Origin: Persicitalea jodogahamensis
GTDB taxonomy: Bacteria > Bacteroidota > Bacteroidia > Cytophagales > Spirosomataceae
Reading direction: 5' to 3'
NCBI RefSeq assembly: GCF_014651615.1
Contig: NZ_BMXF01000004.1
Location: forward strand, 655,087 to 719,086
Length of the DNA stretch: 64,000 bases
This document shows positions 31,301 to 36,715 of this stretch, one piece after another. A program made the translations under genes and the position numbers. The stretch's first letter is position 1; each line of letters starts with the position of its first letter. Under the pieces are notes generated by a model. That model saw only the letters and a program-made list of their open reading frames with translations, was not told the DNA's origin and did no database searches.

Positions 31301-31941
31301 AGGGCGGAAAAGTCACTATTGAAGTCGATGGCAAAGTCGCCGCTGAGGGCAATGCCCATATGCTTTTCATGGAAGAACTACCCAACACCCTGCGCACGGG
31401 TGAAGATGGTGAGGGGGACGAAAAAATTGGCCCGTACGAAGGTCGATTCGGCTTTCAGGGTAATTTTCAGAACGCCTCGCTGGAACTGCGAAAGCCGAAT
31501 GCGATGGAAATGGCAGCCAATGGGGTGAAAACTAACACTTCTGCGCCCACTACATCTTCAAACGCACGGGTTATCGAGTTGAAGGTGGTGCCGGAAATGC
31601 TCCAATTTAACAAAGCACTCCTGACCGCTAAGGCGGGAGAAAAAGTGGTCATCAATCTGGAAAATCCCGACGGGATGCAGCACAACCTCCTGATTATTAA
31701 AGTAGGTTCACTGCAAAAAGTAGGAGCCGCTGCCGATGCAATGCTTTCCAATCCCAAAGCCGCCGAGATGGCCTATGTCCCGCAAGTACCTGAGGTACTT
31801 CACTCGACCAAGCTGGTGAATCCGGGGGAAACAGTGACGCTGGAATTCACCGTTCCCAGCGTGCCGGGTGACTACCCGTTCGTATGTACTTTCCCCGGCC
31901 ACTGGCGCGGGATGAACGGAATACTGCGGGTAACGAAGTAG
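28384..31941 (+). CDS. Giant lipoprotein: ThuA + PVC-type dehydrogenase propeller + HEAT + beta-sandwich + cupredoxin
   Basis: The 1185-residue protein is a lipoprotein (lipobox LLLLGC, Cys21). Domains in order: ThuA-like/class I amidotransferase fold (about 47-250, EVLFLGNTSKHHDSG, LVPLHSASGCF); a beta-propeller of the putative membrane-bound dehydrogenase type (about 295-680, AMAWDERGRLWVVESVDYP, GDTHSGPSNLIYG); HEAT-like helical repeats (about 690-850); a concanavalin-like beta-sandwich resembling 3-keto-disaccharide hydrolase modules (about 890-1010); and a C-terminal azurin-like cupredoxin with all four type 1 copper ligands, His1100, Cys1168, His1173 and Met1177. Related proteins often end in cytochrome c; here no CxxCH is present, so copper would carry the electron. 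It probably oxidises a sugar at the cell surface or in the periplasm. It heads a block of carbohydrate genes. Confidence 0.85.
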   Translation: MNGFVKTHLIAAFTVLLLLGCAQSNMNSSGNNTASKSSKTPDARRAEVLFLGNTSKHHDSGKYAPWLAIKLFESGINTSYTVDLNDLNPDNLAKYDALIIYANHDEISPAQESALKDFVQSGKGLVPLHSASGCFLNSEWYISAVGGQFASHKTGDFPGVIVKPDHPVMQGLKPFTTWDETYILKNLNPDMTVLTERVEDGKRYPYTWVRNEGKGRVFYTAYGHEDRTWSNIGFLDLVSNGVHWALGDQVNAQIAALNIPNVDIYNSDTIAAFTKRHIVPKMQEALSPSESQKLTQVLPDFKVELFAADPDIINPIAMAWDERGRLWVVESVDYPNTFKETDGEANDRIKICEDTDGDGKADKFTVFADGLNIPTSMIFANDGIIVTMAPDILFMKDTNGDDKVDVTEVLSHGWGKGDTHSGPSNLIYGFDNKIWGTVGYSGFNGMMNDKATRFPMGVYHFKPDGSDFAYLGKSSNNTWGLGVTEDNNIFLSTANNTHSAFYSMPENYLMRAIPGEKDQVNSVQKIDGHYDAHTMTPNIRQVDVVGGYTAAAGHHFYTARDYPKEYWNRVAFVTEPTMRLVHKAIIEPDGAGFRESDGWNLTASSDEWYGPVQAQVGPDGSVWIADWYNFIIQHNVFVPRQAPSEFVLPFIDQPRGQGNAFISPLRDTNHGRIYRVVYKNSANKPAMKLSKKDVPGLVAALENDNMFWRMTAQRLLVELQDKSVAPALYKIIANQKVDEVGLNSPAVHALWTLHGLGLLDGSNAAAMDAATKAFSHPAAGVRKAAAQVMPKTEQNFGTIQQLLKDPNLNTRLATVVGLVEVPASDKIGEAIFQASLVEENAKDRWLSKALLAAATVHAKGYMAAAGNGKKSEFSEQIAGMLAKEVYTLGRRNAMLFAPDVKGKELIIRASVTKADDKPLQGFIAGQGDRKTGYALYIQDGKVFMDVYQHGTATSVATSQPLPDKFDLMASLTKGGKVTIEVDGKVAAEGNAHMLFMEELPNTLRTGEDGEGDEKIGPYEGRFGFQGNFQNASLELRKPNAMEMAANGVKTNTSAPTTSSNARVIELKVVPEMLQFNKALLTAKAGEKVVINLENPDGMQHNLLIIKVGSLQKVGAAADAMLSNPKAAEMAYVPQVPEVLHSTKLVNPGETVTLEFTVPSVPGDYPFVCTFPGHWRGMNGILRVTK

Positions 31942-31997
31942 TTCAGTTGGTATCGCCTTTTTAATCAAAGTACCTATTCAATTTCAAGCATAGTATC

Positions 31998-32732
31998 ATG
32001 TTAAAATCTTTTTTGAAAGCCGGCCTGGTCCTGGCTGTTTTAGTCCTGGTCGGCGTGGCCTGTTCGAAGAATAGTAGTTCATCGGGCAAAAAGCCGATCA
32101 AAGTACTTATGGTTGGTGGCGGCTCTTCCCACGATTTCGACCGCTGGTATAAGCAGGAAGACAGCCAAACCCTGGAACGTGATGGTCTGGCAAGTGTAGA
32201 CTATACGGATGATCCGACTACGATCTTATCCAAACTACCGGGCACCGATGTCCTGTACCTGGCCAATAACCAGCCAATCAATGATGCGGCTACCCGCCAG
32301 GCTATTTTCTCTTTCGTCGATGCGGGCAAAGGGTTGGTGCTGGCCCACCCCGCGCTTTGGTACAATTGGAAAGATTGGCCCGAGTACAACCAGAAACTCG
32401 TGGGCGGCGGCTCACGAGGCCATAATAAGTACGGCCCTTTCGACGTAACGATCACCAGCAAAAATAGCCCCATTATGGAGGGCGTCCCCGCTACCTTCCA
32501 CCTCGACGACGAGCTCTACTACTACAAGACTGATCCGGACGGAACACCCATTGACGTACTGGCTACGGCCAAAGCCACCACGGGGCCCGAGGTGTTTCCC
32601 AGCATTTTTACTGTAAAGTACCCCAAAGGCCGTGTGGTCGGCATTGCCCTCGGCCACGACGCCGCCTCCCATACCATTGATCCCTACCAAACCATTTTAC
32701 GAAATTCCGTAAAGTGGGCAGCGGGAAGATAA
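31998..32732 (+). CDS. ThuA-domain lipoprotein
   Basis: The 244-residue lipoprotein (lipobox VGVAC, Cys22) is a single ThuA domain (about 33-244): IKVLMVGGGSSHDFDRWY, VLYLANNQPI, GKGLVLAHPALWYNW, and a terminal GRVVGIALGHDAASH block. ThuA family proteins act in trehalose and related disaccharide utilisation, where recent work links them to 3-keto-sugar metabolism; the exact reaction here is unknown. It lies 56 bp after the ThuA-fusion gene and shares its first domain family, so the pair probably arose by domain duplication or act on the same substrate. An inverted repeat follows it. Confidence 0.85.
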   Translation: MLKSFLKAGLVLAVLVLVGVACSKNSSSSGKKPIKVLMVGGGSSHDFDRWYKQEDSQTLERDGLASVDYTDDPTTILSKLPGTDVLYLANNQPINDAATRQAIFSFVDAGKGLVLAHPALWYNWKDWPEYNQKLVGGGSRGHNKYGPFDVTITSKNSPIMEGVPATFHLDDELYYYKTDPDGTPIDVLATAKATTGPEVFPSIFTVKYPKGRVVGIALGHDAASHTIDPYQTILRNSVKWAAGR

Positions 32733-32744
32733 TTTTGAATGAGC

Positions 32745-32798
32745 GAATTAGTGAATGTCGGAATAATAGTATTCACCACTTCCGACATTCACCAATTC
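32745..32798. repeat. Intergenic inverted repeat between ThuA and oxidoreductase genes
   Basis: GAATT-A-GTGAATGTCGGA (32745-32762) pairs with TCCGACATTCAC-C-AATTC (32781-32798) around an 18-nt loop: 17 pairs with one mismatch. There is no T-run on the plus strand. It may be a REP-like element or an mRNA-stabilising hairpin within the transcription unit. Confidence 0.5.
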
Positions 32799-32829
32799 AA
32801 AATTAAATAACCTAACATTACAATCCTTT

Positions 32830-33942
32830 ATGAGCAAGCAGTTAACAGTCGTCATCGTCGGAATGGGTTTTGGGAAAGAGTTTATCCCTATCTATCAGGC
32901 TCATCCTGATATCAAATCCGTAGGAATTTGCACCAGGCGCAAGCATGTCCGCGATGAGTTGACCGAGAAATTTAACCTCGACCCCAATCTGGTCTTTGAG
33001 CATTTTGAAGATGTTCCGGGCCGCGACGATGTCGACGCGATCCACATCGTAACCCCCGTCCCCGACCACGCCCGCATGACGCTGGCTTCGCTGAACGCCA
33101 ATAAACATACGGCCTGCACGATTCCGATGGCCATGACCAAGGAAGACTGCGCCGCTATTGTGGAAGCCAAGCGCAAATCCGGCAAGGTGTATATGATGAT
33201 GGAGACGGCCCTCTACACCCGCGAATTCCTGTATGGTCTCAAAAAGGCAGAATCCGGCGAGTTGGGGCGCATTCAATTCGTGCGAGGATCACACATTCAG
33301 GACATGAGCATGCCCGGCTGGGATGAGTACTGGAAGGGCTATCCACCGATGCTGAATGGTACCCATGCCATTTCACCATTGCTCCGCATCAACAATACCA
33401 TTGCCGAAACGGTAGTTTGTCACGGTTCGGGCCGCTTATCTGACGATTTGGCGAGCCGCTACAACTCACCCTTTGCCGTCGAAACGGCAACCTTCACTCT
33501 GAAAGATTCCGACGTGGTAGCTGAGGCCACGCGCTCGCTCTTCGACGTAGTTCGGCAGTACCGCGAGAGTTATGATGTATATGGTACCAAGATGTCGTTC
33601 GAATGGGAACAGCTGGAAGATGAAAGCCATGTAATTTTTACGGGTGGTGAGGACGCCGAGCGTCTGGATGCGCCTGATACCGACGAAATGCTGATTGAAC
33701 CCATCAAGCACTTTACCAAGCGGAAAGTAATCGACGACCCCAACCACGTATCGTTCCTCCAGGGCGCAGGTCACGGCGGTTCGCATCCGCACCTGGTGCA
33801 GGAGTTTGTCGCCTCCATGGTCGAAGGCCGCGACTCGGCGGTAGACGCTGCCCTGGCTGCCAACTATACCTGCGCGGGTATCTGCGCCCACGAGTCAGCG
33901 ATGAAAGGTGGAGAGAGAATTAACATTCCGAGTTTTGAGTAG
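32830..33942 (+). CDS. Gfo/Idh/MocA family sugar oxidoreductase
   Basis: The 370-residue cytosolic enzyme starts with a Rossmann fold (VVIVGMGFGKEFIPIY, about 6-22) that would bind NAD(P)(H), and has the family signature of the active-site region near residue 95 (ACTIPMAMTKEDC, where many relatives have the EKP motif). The C-terminal alpha/beta dimerisation domain follows. The EKP lysine is not present in its usual form, since TIPMAMT replaces it, so catalytic detail may differ. Family members oxidise or reduce sugar hydroxyls and imino groups. Its place among ThuA proteins and a sugar epimerase points to a keto-sugar step. The substrate is not determined. Confidence 0.88.
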   Translation: MSKQLTVVIVGMGFGKEFIPIYQAHPDIKSVGICTRRKHVRDELTEKFNLDPNLVFEHFEDVPGRDDVDAIHIVTPVPDHARMTLASLNANKHTACTIPMAMTKEDCAAIVEAKRKSGKVYMMMETALYTREFLYGLKKAESGELGRIQFVRGSHIQDMSMPGWDEYWKGYPPMLNGTHAISPLLRINNTIAETVVCHGSGRLSDDLASRYNSPFAVETATFTLKDSDVVAEATRSLFDVVRQYRESYDVYGTKMSFEWEQLEDESHVIFTGGEDAERLDAPDTDEMLIEPIKHFTKRKVIDDPNHVSFLQGAGHGGSHPHLVQEFVASMVEGRDSAVDAALAANYTCAGICAHESAMKGGERINIPSFE

Positions 33943-33993
33943 CTCCTTTTTGAATATCTTGCCATTCAAAGACTGGCTATGTCCTGATTTTCG

Positions 33994-34025
33994 AATAGCC
34001 ACGGATAACCTCCGTGGCTATTTTT
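33994..34025 (+). terminator. Rho-independent terminator before the epimerase gene
   Basis: A perfect 12-bp stem (AATAGCCACGGA / TCCGTGGCTATT) with loop TAACC is followed by a run of five T (34021-34025). It ends the oxidoreductase transcript only 24 nt before the epimerase start codon. Confidence 0.85.
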
Positions 34026-34048
34026 CAACCACAAAACTTTACTAAATA

Positions 34049-34897
34049 ATGAAATTTGGTGTTTCTACCTTCGTTTGGGCTTCGCCCTTTTCCACTCAGA
34101 ATATTGATCTCCTGACTAAGGTCAAAAATATGGGGTATGACCTCATTGAAATTGCCGTGGAAGACTCGGCACTTATTGACTGGGAACAGATAAAAACCGT
34201 CGCCCGGGATCTGGACTTGCAGATTTTGATTTGCGGGGCTTTTGGGGAAGATCGGGATATTTCAAGTACCGAATCACGCTATCGCCAAAATGGGAAAGAC
34301 TACATCATCGAGGGGATCAAAATCGCCGCGGACGTAGGAAGCCCGATATTTAGCGGTCCGCTGTACTCGGCTGTTGGCAAGACGCGCATCGTTTCTCCTG
34401 AGCAAAAAAAGCAGGAACGCGCCTGGTGCGTAGAAATCTTGAAAGAAGTCACAAAGGTAGCCGACGACCACGGCATTGTACTCGGACTGGAACCGCTGAA
34501 TCGCTTTGAAACGGACATGATCAATACGATGGATCAGGCGATCGAGTTGGTCAATGAAGTGAACAATCCCAACCTGCAACTTGTCCTGGATACTTTTCAC
34601 GCCAACATCGAGGAGAAAGACATTCCCGCTGCTATCCGCAAGCTCGGCAAAGACCGCCTCTGCCACGTACAGGGCAACGAAAGCGATCGCGGGACGCCCG
34701 GCACTGCCCATCTGGAATGGGAAGGTATCCGCGACGCCCTAAATGAAATTGGCTACGACGGAGCAATGGTAATCGAAACTTTTGGGCAACCCTCGGAGGC
34801 ATTGGCGCGCGCCACCTGCATTTGGCGACCACTGGCCAATAGTGCTGATGAGTTGGCAAGTGAGGGGCTGGCGTTTTATAAGGAGATGTTTTCCTAA
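34049..34897 (+). CDS. Sugar phosphate isomerase/epimerase (D-tagatose/psicose 3-epimerase-like)
   Basis: The 282-residue TIM barrel of the xylose-isomerase-like (AP endonuclease 2) superfamily has the metal-binding set of ketose 3-epimerases: Glu148 (LGLEPLNRFE), Asp181 (LVLDTFHANIE), His206 (CHVQGNESDRG) and Glu243 (VIETFG). Such enzymes epimerise C3 of free ketoses or act on related keto-sugars, in the cytosol and with Mn2+ or Co2+. It lies downstream of the Gfo/Idh/MocA gene but behind a strong terminator. An 80-bp diverged copy of its 3' end lies 1.8 kb further on (36628-36707), beyond an apparent insertion. Confidence 0.9.
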   Translation: MKFGVSTFVWASPFSTQNIDLLTKVKNMGYDLIEIAVEDSALIDWEQIKTVARDLDLQILICGAFGEDRDISSTESRYRQNGKDYIIEGIKIAADVGSPIFSGPLYSAVGKTRIVSPEQKKQERAWCVEILKEVTKVADDHGIVLGLEPLNRFETDMINTMDQAIELVNEVNNPNLQLVLDTFHANIEEKDIPAAIRKLGKDRLCHVQGNESDRGTPGTAHLEWEGIRDALNEIGYDGAMVIETFGQPSEALARATCIWRPLANSADELASEGLAFYKEMFS

Positions 34898-35009
34898 AGG
34901 AAATTTCCGAAAGTTTGACAATAGACTACCATTATTTCTGGATTTATTTTACGACTACTGATAATCTTCGTAAGGTTTGATTCGTTGAGATCAAAAAACC
35001 AACTTGGCT

Positions 35010-36275
35010 ATGGAACAGCAAATTACGAATCAAATGACACTAATGGGTGTGTACAATTCAATCAAAGGTTGGATGGGAACAAGGATGGCTGTAATGGGAA
35101 TTACTATCTACCTCTTCGCTTTGTGTGTGCTATGCTCCAACAATTTGATTGCCCAGACGCCCAACCAGACAAGCCAAAAGCAGGCTGGAAGTTTCGTGTT
35201 ATCGGGTACAATTGAGAATGCTGAGAGTCCGTACCTCTATTTATTGTACGAGAGTACACCAGGCGTAAGGTTGAAAGATAGTAGCAGAATCGTAGATAAT
35301 AAATTTCAATTTAAGGGGTCAATTCTTGAGCCTACAGATGCTATGTTACGGGAAAATTCTAGTGTCTTTCTAAATGGAAAGGTTATCGCTGATGAAACCA
35401 ACATGAATATGGTCAGCATTTATTTGGAAAAAGGAACGATGACCGCTCATGTAGTGCATGATGATTTTAGATCAATCAAGATTTCAGGATCGAAATCTCA
35501 GGACGAAAATGTAAAACTTACCAATTCATTAATTCCATTCCAAGCACGAATTTTCGCGTTAAAAGATGCTATAAAACAGTCAAGGACAGATAAAGCCCCC
35601 AAGGAGAAAATTGATAGCTTGGAAAATTTGGAAAATAAGGCTGGCAAGGAGACTTGGGCTGCAATACAAAAGTTCATATATGAAAATCCAGATTCCTATG
35701 TAAGTGCAGATGAATTGTGTTCTTTTAGAAACCTATGGCCATTTGACACAGTAAAGCATCTTTTTGATAATCTCAACCCAGAAATAAAAAAATCGAGAGA
35801 TGGCCAAAAAGTTGCCAATTTGATACGAGAAACCGAGCTGGCTTCTGTCGGGACAATGGCGCATGATTTTTCTGGATCAGAACTTAATGGTGAAAAAATC
35901 AAGCTATCTGATTTCAGAGGAAAATACGTTTTGATTGATTTCTGGGGAAGTTGGTGCGCTCCATGCCGGATAGGAAACCCTCATTTGATAGAACTTTATA
36001 ATCAGTACAAAGATCGGAACTTCGAAATTATAGGGGTAGCTACTGATGACAAAGAAGTTCCATGGAGAAAAGCAGTCGAAAAGGATAAGATAGGTATTTG
36101 GAAGAATATCCTAGATACTGATGAAGCTTCGCGTGGTTCGGCGATAGCACATAAATACGCCGTGCATTCCTTCCCGACAAAAATCCTTATTGATAAGCAG
36201 GGGAAAATTATTGGCCGGTTCAAAGGCGATGATGGAGAAAAATTAGAAGAACTACTTGCTCAACGGTTAAAATAA
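35010..36275 (+). CDS. TlpA-like thioredoxin-fold protein with DUF4369 domain
   Basis: The ATG at 35010 gives 421 residues; a later start at 35034 is also possible. The N-terminal helix around residues 32-50 (MGITIYLFALCVLCSNNLIAQ region) looks like a signal peptide preceded by an unusually long polar extension. DUF4369 (about 65-175) is followed by a helical linker and a TlpA/thioredoxin domain with the redox pair Cys316 and Cys319 (WCAPC) and the cis-proline loop SFPTKILID. Such proteins reduce periplasmic disulfides, often for cytochrome c maturation or stress. The gene is clearly richer in A+T than both neighbours and lies between the intact epimerase gene and its orphan 3' copy, so it appears to have been inserted. 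Confidence 0.88.
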   Translation: MEQQITNQMTLMGVYNSIKGWMGTRMAVMGITIYLFALCVLCSNNLIAQTPNQTSQKQAGSFVLSGTIENAESPYLYLLYESTPGVRLKDSSRIVDNKFQFKGSILEPTDAMLRENSSVFLNGKVIADETNMNMVSIYLEKGTMTAHVVHDDFRSIKISGSKSQDENVKLTNSLIPFQARIFALKDAIKQSRTDKAPKEKIDSLENLENKAGKETWAAIQKFIYENPDSYVSADELCSFRNLWPFDTVKHLFDNLNPEIKKSRDGQKVANLIRETELASVGTMAHDFSGSELNGEKIKLSDFRGKYVLIDFWGSWCAPCRIGNPHLIELYNQYKDRNFEIIGVATDDKEVPWRKAVEKDKIGIWKNILDTDEASRGSAIAHKYAVHSFPTKILIDKQGKIIGRFKGDDGEKLEELLAQRLK

Positions 36276-36350
36276 AGAGTTGAACTACTTGAGAATATTT
36301 TGCCATTTATAAACCACTTGACTTGGAACAGAAAGTACTGTGTCATTAAT

Positions 36351-36387
36351 ATAAAAAACTTCTCGAATGCATCATCTTTCGAGGAGT
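36351..36387 (-). terminator. Terminator of the partial ssrA-like RNA
   Basis: On the minus strand, ACT-C-CTCGAA pairs with TTCGAG-A-AGT (one mismatch, 10-nt loop) and is followed by TTTTTAT. It starts immediately after the CCA end of the tmRNA-like sequence, as in native stable-RNA genes. Confidence 0.7.
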
Positions 36388-36475
36388 TGGTGGATACGGA
36401 GAGATTCGAACGGCAACGGCCGACTGCCCTCGCCCAAAACAGGGAAACCATATGTTTCTACATGTTTAGTTTTAA
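36388..36475 (-). ncRNA. ssrA: Partial tmRNA (ssrA) 3' domain, probably a remnant
   Basis: On the minus strand the segment contains ACTAAACATGTAG (plus 36458-36470), the conserved stretch before the tRNA-like domain of tmRNA. It then has T-stem GAGGG (36427-36431), T-loop TTCGAAT (36404-36410), T-stem CTCTC, acceptor strand CGTATCC, A and CCA (36388). The T-stem halves pair fully, and the U at acceptor position 70 fits the G3-U70 alanine identity of tmRNA. However, 16 nt (36411-36426) are inserted between the stem and the T-loop. No 5' acceptor half (GGATACG or GGGTACG) or ALAA-type tag is visible upstream, so it is not a complete gene. A piece of the mRNA-like domain may extend to about 36600. 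Most likely an att-site remnant. Confidence 0.5.
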
Positions 36476-36627
36476 TTCGTTTTTCGTGCTGGGCTAGGTC
36501 CAAATCAGACCTTCACCACGACATTATATACTGGTATCTCGTTGGTTTTCCACATCATTATTCCAATCAGCGCTGCGTTTCGACACCCCTTGATCACCCC
36601 TTCAACACGTAGGGAGGACAGATGATG

Positions 36628-36707
36628 GCATTTAGCGTCCACTGGCCAATAGCGCCGACGAGCTGGCAAGCGAAGGGCTGGCGTTTTATAAGCAGATGTT
36701 TACCTGA
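36628..36707 (+). pseudogene. Orphan 3' end of a second sugar epimerase gene
   Basis: These 80 bp match the last 80 bp of the intact epimerase gene (34819 to its stop region) with 11 differences, about 86% identity. Read in the same frame they give RPLANSADELASEGLAFYKQ then MFT and a TGA stop, almost identical to the intact C-terminus. Most changes are in third codon positions, so the copy diverged while still coding. The Trp codon TGG near its left edge has become TAG. Nothing upstream of 36628 resembles the rest of the gene. The stop lies 8 nt before the next gene, an operon-like spacing that was probably the ancestral junction. Confidence 0.85.
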
Positions 36708-36715
36708 AAAAAGTT

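Noticed and set aside
36388..36411. Ordinary tRNA gene on the minus strand, suggested by TTCGAATC...CCACCA
   Set aside because: No matching 5' acceptor half, D-arm or anticodon arm lies upstream at tRNA distance; the preceding ACTAAACATGTAG fits tmRNA better.
36494..36600. About 35 codons open on the minus strand (ending EIPVYNVVVKV)
   Set aside because: No start codon with good context, no recognised family, and it overlaps the possible mRNA-like part of the ssrA remnant.
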